Source: Celoporthe dispersa (taxonomy: Eukaryota; Ascomycota; Sordariomycetes; Diaporthales; Cryphonectriaceae). Taken from it: a stretch of DNA of 64,000 bases. Position 1 is the stretch's first letter. Each line of letters starts with the position of its first letter. The stretch covers positions 372,001 through 436,000 of the forward strand of contig WAID01000013.1 of assembly GCA_016584495.1 (NCBI GenBank), given 5' to 3'. The position numbers and the translations under genes are program-made. Of this stretch, positions 46,383-58,373 are shown piece by piece. The notes beneath the pieces were generated by a model. That model searched no databases, was not told where the DNA came from, and saw nothing but the letters and a program-made list of their open reading frames with translations.

Positions 46383-48641
46383 CGTGTGGTAAAGGTGATA
46401 AAAAAAAATGTGTGAAGAGAATGAGTGTAGAGAAGATAGCGAGTGAATGATGGATCCGAGGAGCCGAGAGCTTGTGGCTGTCAGGAGAGAGGAGGAAGAC
46501 TAAGCGGTGATGCTCATCGCCTATACGGCTCGTTGACAGGCGGCGTTGAGTATAAGAGCATCTTTGATAGAAGCCAGAACATGTCTTCCTGGATTAACTC
46601 CGAGGGCGCCCTCGGCCGTCCAAGATTCTTTGACAATCCAGACTCATCCGCACGAGTCCTGGCTGACGCGTCCAAGTTCTGATTATTCGGTTATCGTATC
46701 AATAGGGATGTTGGTCTGCCATCTGTGCGCCATGATCATCAACGCAGGCCATGACTCCCAAACACAGGGCCCGTCAGGTGGATCACGAGTCAGCGTTAGC
46801 CATATTATGGGGCAGGAAGCTTCAGTTTAGGCTTGAAAATCTGCCGAATACCCTAATCTCAGTGCAGCTATTGTATTATCGTCACCTAGGCTAGACAGAG
46901 GAAGCGCACAGACAAGGCATGTTACATCCAGGGGTGCTATATGTAACAGTATAGGCGGTCGCCAAGGTATTTGACGATCAGCCACAGCTTCTCCGTTTTC
47001 TCTCCACTCTGCAATACTTAGCGGATGCTCCCACGAACACCTTTTCGTGCCGTTGAGCGTGGCCCACAATGATGCTAGGGGTTGCAGCGCTGTGTGGGCC
47101 AACAACGAGACGAACATGTTTCGAAACACGCGTATGTTGCGATGGAAAACCCCCATTCCGAGCACTGACTTCTCGTATCTGCACGCCTGGCATATTCAGA
47201 ACATGTAAACAAATCTGGATCGAGAGGATTGGCCCGAGACTATCACTATGTCAACCAGGGCTCGGAAAACTCCTCCCGAAACTCTACTGGCGAGATTCTT
47301 CGAAGAAGTCGGAGAAGGCATCGGGCCGGGTGTTCCCCCTTTCCGTATTGGACATTTACTACTTGCATTACTATGATAAATTTCGCTTTCGGAAAATAGG
47401 CAATATCTGATGGACCAACCCCATAAAAATGTCAGTACTGATGAATAAGGTGCTAGGTATAGCATTATTACCAAAAGCAAAGAAGAAAAAAAAATTCTCC
47501 ATTCCACACCGACTTTCAACCTTGTCGCTGCTAGACGAACGTGCATCCACATCCGGTAATTATAACCCAACAGGACTCGCATGGCCCAAAGAACAACCAC
47601 AACGAAAAGGGAGACCTCGCATTGGCATCGAACTCAATCCTGTCTCCAGAATCGTATGTTGTGACGGCTCCCCTCCCCCTGCTTGCGTTGGTCTTTTTTT
47701 CTCGGTATCGAGAAGTCACATTGATCTCTAGACCACGCGGCCTCTGGAGGCCCTTGCTGGCCACACCCCTGTGCTCGACATCGTATTCTTGAGCCGCACG
47801 AGCAACCAATTCTGCAGTCGTGGGCGCTGATCACTACAAATCCGGTAATGTGGATACTGAAGAAATTCCCCGGACAGCGTGCAGATCTATCGTTCCTTGC
47901 ATTAGCCGTTACGCGAGCACGGATCACCCAGGTTCTACTATACCACAGCGAGAGGCTCGCTTGTCCTTTTTGGGGGGGAGTTTCGTTTCGTTTGTCGAAG
48001 CCACATGGGGGTAGCCACACCGTCTCATACGTAGTCTACCTTGTCTTCACGATGATGATCGCCAAGTCTGCCGCAGTAGTCTACCCTCAGGCAACTACGA
48101 GTCTGTCTTCCTCCTGGTGTCTCCTCTCTGTGCGGTCTTCTTTGCTTCCGACTTATCCGACTACATCCGAGACTACTCTCTGCGCTTCGTCAATATTGAA
48201 CTATGTGCATGTGCGTGTGCGTGTGGGTGTGTCTGAAGACATGCGACAACTCCACATCGTAGGGATATCAGAATGGGGCAAGAAGCTCTGTGCGAAATCC
48301 CATCCGGCTCGCACGAGAGGATCCCCTCTATGGTCTAGAGCCGGTGATGATTCCCCGCGGCAACTCACCGAGACTATATCATCAAAAAAATTCATTGATA
48401 AAGTCAGGACCCCTCGAGTGAGACGAGATGACTTCCTTTCCATCATGATAGCATCAAGACTTCCTCCTCCACCATCATCACCTTCCCATTCAATCGTTTA
48501 AGGGGAATCTTGTCGTTGGATCACTCGCTTCATCCGACTTATCCCTCCCTCTCTCTTTCTAATTGTTATTATCATCTATTATCACCCGGCTAGCCCGCTA
48601 CCTTCCTTGTATCCTAGACAAGATATTACCATCTCGTCGCC
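46383..48641. other. Gene-poor spacer with the laccase promoter
   Basis: About 2.26 kb. Frames up to about 217 codons are low-complexity or unlike proteins. AT-rich near 47330-47500. No known element seen. Confidence 0.45.
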
Positions 48642-50855
48642 ATGGCCCTCCGAGCCCTCTTTTCCCTCCTGCCTGCGCTCTCTCTTGTGGCGGCGGCTCC
48701 TGGTCTCGAGCCCCATCAGCTCTCCAAGAGATGTGTGAACTCGGCAGACGACCGCAGCTGCTGGGGTGACTACGATATCTCCACCAACTACTATGACGAG
48801 GTCCCTTTTACCAACGTCACCCGCGAGTATTGGTTTAACATTGTCAATACCACTGCTTCGCCAGATGGCGTCGAGAAGATGGTTCTGGCCGTGAATGGAA
48901 GCATTCCGGGCCCGACTATTGTTGCGTAAGTGCAATTGCCACCTAGGAAATCACATGACATTCACGACATGCCGGCTGACATTGGGGAGATATAGGGATT
49001 GGGGTGATACTGTTGGTGAGTGTCAAACACAGTAGTGTCCACAGGCGATCCTAGGGAGCTTGAGAGTTACTAACCATGGGCTGCTATTTTCTATAGTCGT
49101 GCATGTTACCAACTCGATGGTAAGTTCTTTCCCGTTGATCATGGAGTACTATGAGCCCGTCGGTGCTAATACCAGCCCCCCTCAGCAAAACAACGGCTCT
49201 TCCATTCACTTCCACGGGATCCGACAAAACTACACCAACCAGAACGACGGTGTAGCTTCCATCACCCAGTGTCCCACCGCCCCCGGCGACACAACCACCT
49301 ACACCTGGCGAGCCACGCAGTACGGCACCTCCTGGTGGCACTCGCACTTCTACGTGCAGGCCTGGGACGGTGTCTTCGGCGGCATCCAGATCAACGGCCC
49401 TGCCACAGCGAACTACGACGAGGACCTGGGCATCGTGACCATGATCGACTGGGACCACGACACGGCGGACAACCTGGTGCTCCAGTCGGCCGTCTCTGGT
49501 CCGCCGACCATGGCCAACGGTCTTATCAACGGCATGAACACGTACACCCTCGAGGACAACAGCACCGTCGGGTCCCGGTACGAGATGAGCTTCACCTCTG
49601 GACAGCGGTACCGCCTACGTCTTGTCAACGGTGCTGCTGATACGCACTTCAAGTTCACCATCGACAATCGTAAGTTTTCTTCTTAATCTGACCCACGCCC
49701 TAAGCTGTTAGCGGAATGAAGACCTCTCTAACACAAAACTCTAGACACCATGGAGGTGATCGCAGCCGACTTCGTCCCCATCCAGCCCTACACCACCGAC
49801 GTCCTCAGCATCGGCATCGGCCAGCGCTACGACGTGGTAGTGACCGCCTCCGCCGCCTCCGACAACTACTGGATGCGCGCCATCGCCCAGCTCGCCTGCT
49901 CGGACAATGCCAACCCGGACAACATCAAGGGCATCATCCGCTACGCCGACGCCGCCGACGCCACCGCGGACCCGACCTCGACGGTGCAGGAGGACGCCAT
50001 CACGGACGAGTGTGTCGACGAGCCCGCGGCCAGCCTGGTTCCTTATCTGGCGATCGAAGCGGGCGGCACGGCGGCTGTCACCGACGACTTCGCCGTGGCT
50101 ATCGAGCAGTCGGCCGGTAGGCTGTACTGGAGCATGGGCAACACCTCGTTTGTCAACCAGTGGGACTACCCCAGCATCGAGCAGGTCTATGACGGCAACA
50201 GTTCTTGGGGTGAGGCCCAGAACCTGATCGAGCTGCCCCAGGCCAATGAGTGGGTCTACTGGATCGTACAGACTGCCATGGGTGTGGTCCATCCTATGTG
50301 AGTTTTTTTTTCTCTTCTTCCTTTCTTTTTCTCTCTGAGTTAGGAGTGTGCATTCATTCCTACCCGGCCAGACGGATGGAACCTGTGCTAATATTCGATT
50401 TCTCTTGCCCCACCATCCAGGCACATGCATGGCCACGACTTTTGGGTCCTGGGATCAGGAACTGGTACCTTTGATTCCGCCACGGCGAACCTCTCAACTG
50501 TCAACGTCCCTCGTCGGGATGTTGTTCTGCTGCCAGCGAGTGGATGGGTGGCTATTGCATTTATCACTGACAACCCTGGTGTAAGTCCTTTTCTGGATGA
50601 TCCTCCCCCTTCTCCATAAGAACCTTTACGCAGAAAGACCAAAAGGAAAGAAATACTGACTTCTTGGCTTCACAGGTCTGGCTCACACACTGTCACATCG
50701 CCTGGCACACATCCGAGGGTCTGGCCGTGCAGATGCTCGAGCGCGAGTCCGAGCTGGTCGACCTGATCGACGCCGACACCATGAACAGCACCTGCAACGC
50801 CTGGAATGACTACGTCACCGAGGTCAGTCTCGTACAAGACGACGCCGGCATTTAA
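48642..50855 (+). CDS. Secreted ascomycete laccase (multicopper oxidase)
   Basis: Seven exons: 48642-48925, 48996-49015 (20 nt), 49097-49119 (23 nt), 49186-49669, 49745-50297, 50421-50580 and 50676-50855; 567 residues, all phases correct. A signal peptide (MALRALFSLLPALSLVAAAPG) precedes a KR processing site. The four copper-ligand motifs are intact: SIHFHG, WWHSHF, HPMHMHGHDFWVLG and THCHIAWHTSEGLAVQ (type 1 Cys and His, the axial residue after the last His being Leu). The C-terminal DDAGI resembles the DSG[LIV] plug of ascomycete laccases, cleaved or folded into the tunnel. It oxidises phenols and reduces O2 to water outside the cell. 3-Hydroxyanthranilate is a known laccase substrate in other fungi, but no link is shown here. 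Confidence 0.96.
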
Positions 50856-51449
50856 AGCTCTCACAAAGGGAGAGAGAGAGAGAGAGAGGAGATACCCAAC
50901 CCCACTGCCCTGGCTATGCGATCTGGGAGACCGCCCTTTTATTGTAAATATTCGGGGCACTGTATTTGTACATGCGTGTTTTTTTTTCTGTACTTCTTTT
51001 TCTTTTCATTGTCATGTCCATGTACGAACTGACTGGATGGCGCCTGTGTGGACTTGGGAACACCAAAAACAAAAACTCCACATATAAATAGTGTGTGTGT
51101 GTGATGGCGTCAGGCAAATGGGATGTTTTTAATTCATGAGTCGTAATATAATGGATACGAATATTGCTGCACAAAAAGAGAACAAAAAACAAAAAAGGAA
51201 GTTATTGGAGCTATTTCACAAATTTCAGTGACATATGGTCACTGTTCACTTTCTCTCTCTTCACATGCTCTGCTGCTAAGGTGATCTTCGCACACGACGA
51301 TTCCAAATTAGGTCATCGGGTCTCGTCATGTCGGACCATCTGCCGTGATTTAAAAATAATGAACCTCCTCATGTGTTCATTCTTTTTTCTTTTTTGATAA
51401 ATAAATTCTTTTTTTCAATTTTTCCATTTCACGTCGCTAACCACGAATT
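50856..51449. other. Convergent spacer between laccase and DUF3500 genes
   Basis: About 590 bp, AT-rich, with a GA run near 50871-50888 and T-runs near 50979 and 51408. Contains both 3' ends. Confidence 0.4.
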
Positions 51450-52833
51450 CTAATCCCTCTCCCCAGGCCAGATGAAGCCCTGCTCGACCCCCGGGATCAG
51501 CGGCCGCAGCGCCATGCCGTAGTCTCCCGCATTCGGCGTCCTCAGCAGGGTGTGGATGTGAAACTTGGCAGGCTCCTTGTTGGTCAGGAACACGCCCGAG
51601 TGGTGGTCAAACTCGACAATGACCACAGGGCTCTGGATCCGGTAGTAGAAGGGGTCGGCGTCGGTGTAGCCGCCGATCCAGCAGAAGTAGGTCTCGTGGA
51701 ACCAGGACTTGATGTTGTCCAGCCTGGCCTTCTTGGCCTGCGCGGGGAGGTAGAGCAGGTACTGGTCCAGGATCCCCAGGACGAGGTCCTGCTGCTCGGC
51801 GGACATCTCGGAGACCAGGATGCCCTCGTAGGGGACGACACGGTTATCGCGGTAGGCGCCGCAGACGTGGCGCTGGTCGTCGTGGTTCCAGCGGCCGTGG
51901 GGCATCTCCGGGTCCCGCATGAGCTTGTAGATCTGGGCCCTGGCCTGCTTCTCCGCGGGCAGGGCCTGCATCAGCTGGAGGCCCAGCTTCTCCTCGGTCT
52001 CGAGGATGCGGGTGCCCTTGTAGCTGCCCTCGTCGATGAGGTTGGGCTCGGCGCCGGTGAACCAGGGGGAGATGACCATCTGCGACTTGTAGAGGAACAC
52101 GTTGAGGCAGAGGTGGTGGCCATAGAAGGAGAACCCCCAGGGCCGGTCGGTGGAGGGCTCGCCGAAGAGGACAAAGTTGTAGCTGAACTCGTTCATGACC
52201 GCGGGCGACTTGACGAGCTCGCCCAGGAAGCCGTTAACGCGCATGGCACCCAGGGCCTTCTGGTAGCCCTCGGGCGACAGCGTGGCCGCGAGCACGGCCA
52301 GGACCTTGTCCCGTAGCTCCGCGCTGATCTCGTCCAGGCGGACGCCCTTGTCGCTCAGCAGGAACTCGGGGTTGCTCCACGTCCGCCACTGCGGGTCGTC
52401 GATGTGGTACCTGACGCGGGCTGTCTGCTCGGGCGTGAGCATGTCGAGGACCGTGCTGGCGGCGCTGACGATGTCGGTGATGGGCACGCCCTCGTCCTGG
52501 AGCTGGAAGAGATCCGGTCTCGTCTTGCCTGCCCAGGTGTCAGCAGGAGAAGCTCATGATCCTCTGTGAAGAGGGGAGCACAAGGAGAGGGAGAGAGAGA
52601 GAGAGAGAGCAGCAACGGACCGTCGGTGGTGACGCCCTTGAAGGGCTCCTTGAGCAGCTTGAGCCAGTGCAGGTACAGGGCATGGAGCCATGGAGGCTGG
52701 CCGCCCTCCTTGAAGGCCTTTGCGTAGGAATGAGCATCCTGCTTCTGCATCGTGGTGAACCTGGGAATGCTCAGGTCGGGCAGAAACTGGCGATACTCGC
52801 CGCCATGGGGGCCTGCGCCGCCTCGGATGTCAT
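51450..52833 (-). CDS. DUF3500 family protein, one frame break
   Basis: Exons 52833-52621 and 52528-51450. Restoring one missing base in the G-run 52807-52811 gives 430 residues with correct phases; without it the coding could begin at the Met at 52750. Features of the family are EYRQFLPDLSIPR near the start, then VLAATLSPEGY, RPWGFSFYGHHLCLNVF, ISPWFTGAEPNLIDEGSYKG, FCWIGGYTDADPFYYRIQSP and IVEFDHHSGVFL. The His-rich motifs (FYGHHL, VEFDHH, FHIHTLLRT) look like a metal or catalytic site, but the function of the family is unknown. The intron has a (CT)n tract and a rare GTCCGT donor. It lies 3' of the laccase on the opposite strand. Confidence 0.87.
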
Positions 52834-54771
52834 GACTTCTTGTGTGTGGTTGTTGAAGGGGTGGTTGTGTTTTGGGTAAAAATTGGCTGCTGGTGGTTGA
52901 TGACGACGATGCTGATGGCGTGGCGGCCTGGTTTTTGATGCTTCTTCACCAGGGACAACGCTTGTCTTTAAAAAAAAAGAACAAAACCAAAACACGATCC
53001 TCCAAGATATACAAACTCCTCCCGGAATTGCGGCCTTTCGAGTTGTTTCGGCGTGATCAGAGAGCATGAGAAGTATGTTTTTGCTTTATTCCGCAGCTAT
53101 AAATCCGCGTCGCGGCCGAGGCATCGGTCTCTACTTCTGCCGCCCGCCGAGCATCTCCGTCTCTTACTCCGTAGTAGACTCTCGACCCAAGAAACAACGG
53201 CCAGGACGACCCTGATCTGATCGCACCAGCAGATCGAGCGGTCAAGTCGAAAAATGGGCTGATGTGTGGTCGTCAGCACACCCCCCCCCCAGGTTTTCCC
53301 CAGAGTACAGGGTCGACGTCCTGCGTATTGACTGAGCTCGTCGTCACTGTGACGGTTGTCTCCTTTTGTCGAGTGGTAAAACGTTTACTCCGCATGTCTG
53401 GAAATGTACCCCGCCTTTTAGACAGCAGGGGGGTTGCATGTTGCATGCTTGGCCAGTGTTTCTTCCCAGCACAGGCGCCAAGGTTGCACACATCAAACAA
53501 TACATCCTTTTTCTCTTTTTTATTTTCCTTCTCTTCTTTTTTTTTCTCTCCTCCGCCAAACATTTCTTTTCATTCCATCTCTTTTTTTTCTTCTTCCTTC
53601 TTCTTCTTCTTCTTTTCTCTCTCTCTCTCGGAAATCGACTTTATGAGAAGAAAGGCGCAGAGTCGAAAGACCTTACATACAGACGATGTCCAGCGGTATA
53701 TACCAGAAGTACGTTCGCAGGGCGTGTGCTGCCCTGCGGCTTTTGATTAGACAGCCATGGTCGAGATCCATAGCATGGTAGGTAGACAAAGTCAGCACCC
53801 GATCAGGACCTTCAAGCTTTTTTTGATCTCCAAAGGCTAATTTCCCGGCCAGGCAGCTGTATGAGAAGCTGATGTACAGCAGTTTCAGTTTCCCAACGCC
53901 ACCTGAGACCATTTCACGCCAGCTCATTATGATATTACGCCCCAGGCTCCTGCAAGATCTGCCAGTATCTGAGCCGAGAAGAAGCCACCACCCTCGGGTC
54001 ATGAACAAAATCTTCTTTCGGGCCAAGTGGGCCGGAATTTGCCCAAAATTATTGTCCCAGACATATTTTTCCCCGCTGAAGCCCGCGATGACCAATATGC
54101 AGAAACCCTAAAGCCAGGTTCTGTCGGCCTCGTTGCCTCCTCATCATAGCACCTCCTGGTCGACCTTCCCGAACCGCTCACCTGGGAGAGAACAAGCCCC
54201 ATCCCCACCCCTGGAAAGGATGCCCTGCTGCTGCTACGCCAGGACGGATCACCGGCAGTTCAGCTGGGGCTCCTCCCTCAGCACCAATGGCAAGTCGAAT
54301 CACATACGCAGGGCAAGCCACGCGGGTTTGGTGGCGCCAGGCAGACGTTTACTCCCACCTGGCTATCCTCCCGACCATATCACGGCAGAGCTGAACTGGG
54401 ATAGTAGCACCGAGGCGCTACGACATCAAGGTCGCATCCCTCTGCTGCAGTAGGGCTCTACATGTGCATAAATGCGTGCTGCGGTATAATTACATCGCAC
54501 ATACATGGCGCCCATCACTCTAGTCCACCAAATCCAGCCCCATTCCCGCGACTACTGCCATTACGAGTTTGGGAATAGGACCGCAGGCCGTAGGCGTCAT
54601 ATAGTAAATACAACGATAAATATTAAAACGGCTGTTCTCACCCAGGTCTGCAGAGGGCGGCCCTCTATTCCTCCCCAGCGTCGTGCTACAATAGGCCTCG
54701 CCGTCCTCCTCCCAGCCCAGCCGGTCAACACAAGGACACTCCACCGCCCTTCTTCTCACAAGCAGGCCATC
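52834..54771. other. Gene-poor spacer rich in pyrimidine tracts
   Basis: About 1.9 kb. A strong TTC/TTCTTT tract is at about 53505-53632. Frames there are low-complexity shadows. No supported gene. Confidence 0.45.
53505..53632. repeat. Long (TTC/CTTT) pyrimidine tract
   Basis: Almost continuous T/C with few purines over more than 120 bp. Confidence 0.75.
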
Positions 54772-55410
54772 ATGAGGCTCAACCCCGACGCCACCACCAT
54801 TCCCCTCTCCCTCTTCCTCCTCCTCCTCCCAGGCCTGGCCACCGCAGCCCCAGGCCAGAAGAGGAGAAAACCTACAAAAGCGCGAGGCCCTTCCCGACTA
54901 CGCCATCACCTACGCCCCCTGGTCCTACCTCTACAGCGCCGAGGAGACCTTCCCCTCCGACATCACCGTCCACCTGAACAACACGATCCCCGAGGTGGAC
55001 TACGTGGCCCTGGGCGCCGTCGGCTCCGTCACCGTCGACACGCTGGACAGCTATGCCAGCGACGTGTATCTGACCTCGGCCGACAACATCGCCGACAACC
55101 CGGCCTGGCTGCTGTCGGACTACGGCATCCCGGACGCGGCTGGGTATAGTGCTGCTCCCGGGCTGATCATTGCTGCCGAGAAGAATGATACTACCACGGA
55201 TGTGTTTTACTTTTATTTTTATAGTTATAATTATGGCAGACCGTACGTTGCGTTCATGTCTGGCGAAGAAAGAAAGAGAAAAAATCAGGCAAGAAAAAGA
55301 TGAGATTCCAGTACCTCTTTTACTAACCCATAACTATGCTCAGTGTCCTCGGCATCGAGTTCGATCTTCACGTCGGTGACTGGGAACACGCCATGGTACG
55401 CCTCTCCGCA

Positions 55411-55454
<44 letters not shown>

Positions 55455-56159
55455 ACTAACAGTCTGGCAGATCCGCTTCATAGACGGTGAGCCCTACGCA
55501 ATCTACCTCTCAGAACACTCGGCTGGGTCCGCCTACTACTGGGACGTCATGGACTTCACCGGCGACCGGCCCATCACCTACATCGCCAACGGGAGCCACG
55601 CCAACTACGCCACTGCCGGCTCGCAGGAGTACACCATCGCCCTAGGTATTGTGACTGATGTTACGGATGCCGGCTATGCCTGTGAGTGCCCTTTTCTTTT
55701 TTCTTCTTCGTCTCGATTTCTCCCTAGACATGCTTCCTAGGAAACTTTGCCCCGAAAATGATACATGTTCACTAACATTCTAAAAAAAAAAAACAAAAAG
55801 GGGACATGACCCAAAACTACCGCGGTTACTGGTACGACACCACCACCAGCACCTTCACCACCGCCAGCGGAAACGCCACCGGCGCCACCGAGGAGGCCGA
55901 CGAGGACGCCACCTGGCTGTCGTGGGAGGGCTACTGGGGCGACGAGCAGTACCCGGACGGCGACGACGGGCAGTACTGCCTGTTCGGCGAGTGCCTGTAC
56001 ACGTCCGGCCCGACGGGGCCTGTGGCCAAGAACCTGGGGCGGACGACCATGTGTGAGGATGACAGCGACTGTACCATCTTTGATAATATCGACGACCTGA
56101 CGGTGCAGTCGAAGAAGGCGAGGAGAGGAGAAGTAGAGGGGAGAGAGCAGGAAGGATGA
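54772..56159 (+). CDS. Secreted Vps62-like protein, one frame break
   Basis: Exons 54772-55242, 55344-55395, 55471-55681 and 55801-56159. Removing one extra C in the run 54848-54851 gives 363 residues with correct phases. A signal peptide (LSLFLLLLPGLATA) is followed by a KR site just before LPDYAITYAPWSYLYS, a segment typical of Vps62/DUF946 proteins. Further motifs: FPSDITVHLNNTIPEV, IEFDLHVGDWEHAM (the GDWEH core), YIANGSHANYA and WEGYWGDEQYPD with paired Cys near the end. The family includes yeast Vps62, but secreted fungal relatives have no settled function. (CT)n(CA)n repeats lie in the second intron. Confidence 0.88.
55417..55456. repeat. (CT)n(CA)n microsatellite in an intron
   Basis: A CT run followed directly by a CA run inside the second intron of the Vps62-like gene. 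Confidence 0.9.
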
Positions 56160-56393
56160 TACGGAGATACTTTCTGGTGATTGAAACCTAAAGCCAAGCG
56201 CTATCTCATCATGTCGTAAAAACTCGTGGTGTGAACCTCTAAATATCAATGTGGTGATTGTTGGTGACGTTGTTGATGTCGTTATCGTAACCATAAATGC
56301 GTTCGTGGAAGCATTCCCATATAAAAAGAAACAAGAGAGGAAAGAAAAAAGGAAAGGAAAGAGAGAAAAAAAAAAGGACACCTCCAAGCTCCA

Positions 56394-58373
56394 TCAGGCC
56401 ATGACCGAGACAGGAGCCTCCCGAGCCTCATCCTCCCTCTCCTTCTTCTTCTTAAACAGCGTCTTCAGCATCGTCGACCTCTTCTCCTTGGGCCGCAGCA
56501 CCGCCTCCAGGGTGTTCTCCCCCTGGCGGCTACCGTCCTCGATAGCTCTCACCTGCGACTTGACAGTCGTCTTGGACCTCGTCGTCCGCCTGCTCCGCAC
56601 GCTGCCGGCCTCGCTCGCAGCACCATCCCCCGTCCTGCTGGTGTGAGCCCTGCTGCTGGTCCGAACAGGTATCTCCAGCTCCTCCTCCACCTCCTCCTCT
56701 TCCTCCTCCGCATCACCCGGCCTGTGGCTGCGGTGGCTACGATGGCTGCGGTGCGACTTGTGTGAGCGGTGCGTCCGGCTGGTGCGGATGGACATGGCAT
56801 CCCCGCGGACGGACCGGGCAGCCTCCGGGGTGATGAGCTCGAGGTCCACGCTCTCCTCGTCCACCTCCTCGCCGTCATCCCCGCACGGTGTGATGCCCCT
56901 GCGCCAGGACTCGATGGTGCTGAGCTCTTCGTCGAGGACGAGCGCGTCATCGTAGCTGCCCGGGCCGGGCGGGCCATACGCGGCGCCAGCCTCGAAGGCG
57001 GGCTGCGACGGCGGCGGCGGCGCCCACTGTTGTTGTTGCTGCTGCTGCTGCTGCTGGTTCGCCGCAAAGGCCTGCGCACCCGCCTCCCGGCCCGCGGCGA
57101 TGGCCTTGGCCTCCTTGATACGCTTGACGATCTTCCAGCCGCCAAAGAAGACGACGGTGACGCCGACGGCGACGCCCACGCCGACGAGGAACTGCGGGCT
57201 GGCCAACAGCGCAAAGACGGCGGGGGAGCCACCGCGCACGACGGCGAGGAAGCCCGGGCTGACGGCGCGGAGTAGGGTGCTCAGCTCGGCCAGCAAGAGG
57301 GCGACGGCGGCGGCGGCCTCGGGCTTGCGCTGCAGGTGGTCGATCATGGAGGACGCCGTGTGCTGCACGCACTCGGCCTCGTCCAGCAGGGCGTCGATGC
57401 GGCCCATCAGCTTCCGCGCCTCGTGCTCCTTCTTGGCCTCCTCGCGCCGCGCCGCGTCTGCCTCCTCGGCCGGCGTGGCTGGGCCCAGGTCGGTGCGCGA
57501 GGCCAGGTCCGGCGGGACGTTGCCGTAGGCCAGGTTCATGTCGATCTCCTTCTTCTTCTTCCTCGCCTTCCCTGTCGTGTCTGCGTGGCTGAGCTCGGAG
57601 CCTGTGGCGGTCGCGGCGCCTAGGTTAGGGGCGGTGGCTGCGTGGACGAGGGACGGCCTGCTCAGGGCCATATCGCGAGGGGAGCTCTCGGCGTACGGCG
57701 GGCGGTAGGACCGCGGGACCTGCGTGGGCGTCGTGGCAGACACCTCGGTGAGCGTGCGCAGGTTGCTCTCGGTGAGCGCCGTGGCCGTCCTCCTCGACAC
57801 CATGGTCCCGTCGCGCCTGGACGTGGCGTGCGACGCCTTGGACCTGTGCGTGGCGTGGCTCCGCCTCGAACTCGCCTGGGACGCCGCCCCGTCATCGTCA
57901 CCAAGCGATCGCCTGCGGCCGTGGTGGTGAGGACGTGGGTCGTCCTCCAGGTAGCGCGAGTGGGTGTACTCGGTTCGAGGGACGTCGTAGACGTGGTCGT
58001 CGTATTCGTCGGCGGCGGGGTAGTAGTAGGCGTCGTCGCGCGGGTCGGGTCCTCGGGACCTGACGTCGAATGTGTGCGCCTTGCGGATGCCGGGACGGGG
58101 TTCATCGGCGGCAGAACCACCAGAGGCGGCAGCGGCAGCTCGCTCGGCCTTTATGGCGGCCTTTCTGTCCTGGTAGGCTGCCTTGGCCTCCTTGAAGATG
58201 TTGACGACATGCTTGCCCTGTTTGGAGAGCGACGAGAGAGAGAGACGATGCTGTCAGCTAATGATATGCCGAAGGGGCGGTTGGCTTGGTAATTTGGCCC
58301 GACAGAGGAGACTCACGCTTGTGATGATCTTGCCCGACTTGTTGATGATGGTGACCGTCTCTGTGAGCTGCAT
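56394..58373 (-). CDS. Membrane-anchored coiled/disordered fungal protein with SH-rich repeats
   Basis: Exons 58373-58317 and 58217-56394; 626 residues, frame intact. It starts MQLTETVTIINKSGKIITS, then a basic HVVNIFKEAKAAYQDRKAAIKAE helix, long low-complexity stretches with HSR/SRR and SHATHRS units, a helix with ALLDEAECVQHTASSMIDHLQRK, two adjoining hydrophobic segments (FLAVVRGGSPAVFALLASP and FLVGVGVAVGVTVVFFGGW), a Gln run, and after that a SHKSHRSHRSHRSHR repeat, an acidic run and a basic, KKKK-containing end. No enzyme motifs. This resembles Pezizomycotina-only proteins without function. A hairpin or single pass in a membrane with both flanks cytosolic is a guess. Confidence 0.82.

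Noticed and set aside
47848..48501. 217-codon plus-strand frame upstream of the laccase
   Set aside because: Low-complexity, Ser/Val-rich and without homology signs; probably the laccase promoter.
51552..52316. 254-codon frame opposite the DUF3500 gene
   Set aside because: Antisense shadow of a well-supported gene; repetitive Val/Gly/Glu/Leu composition.
56760..57060. SH-rich and Gln-rich coding repeats as a CRISPR-like or satellite array
   Set aside because: They are codon repeats inside an intact open frame, with no spacers of uniform length.
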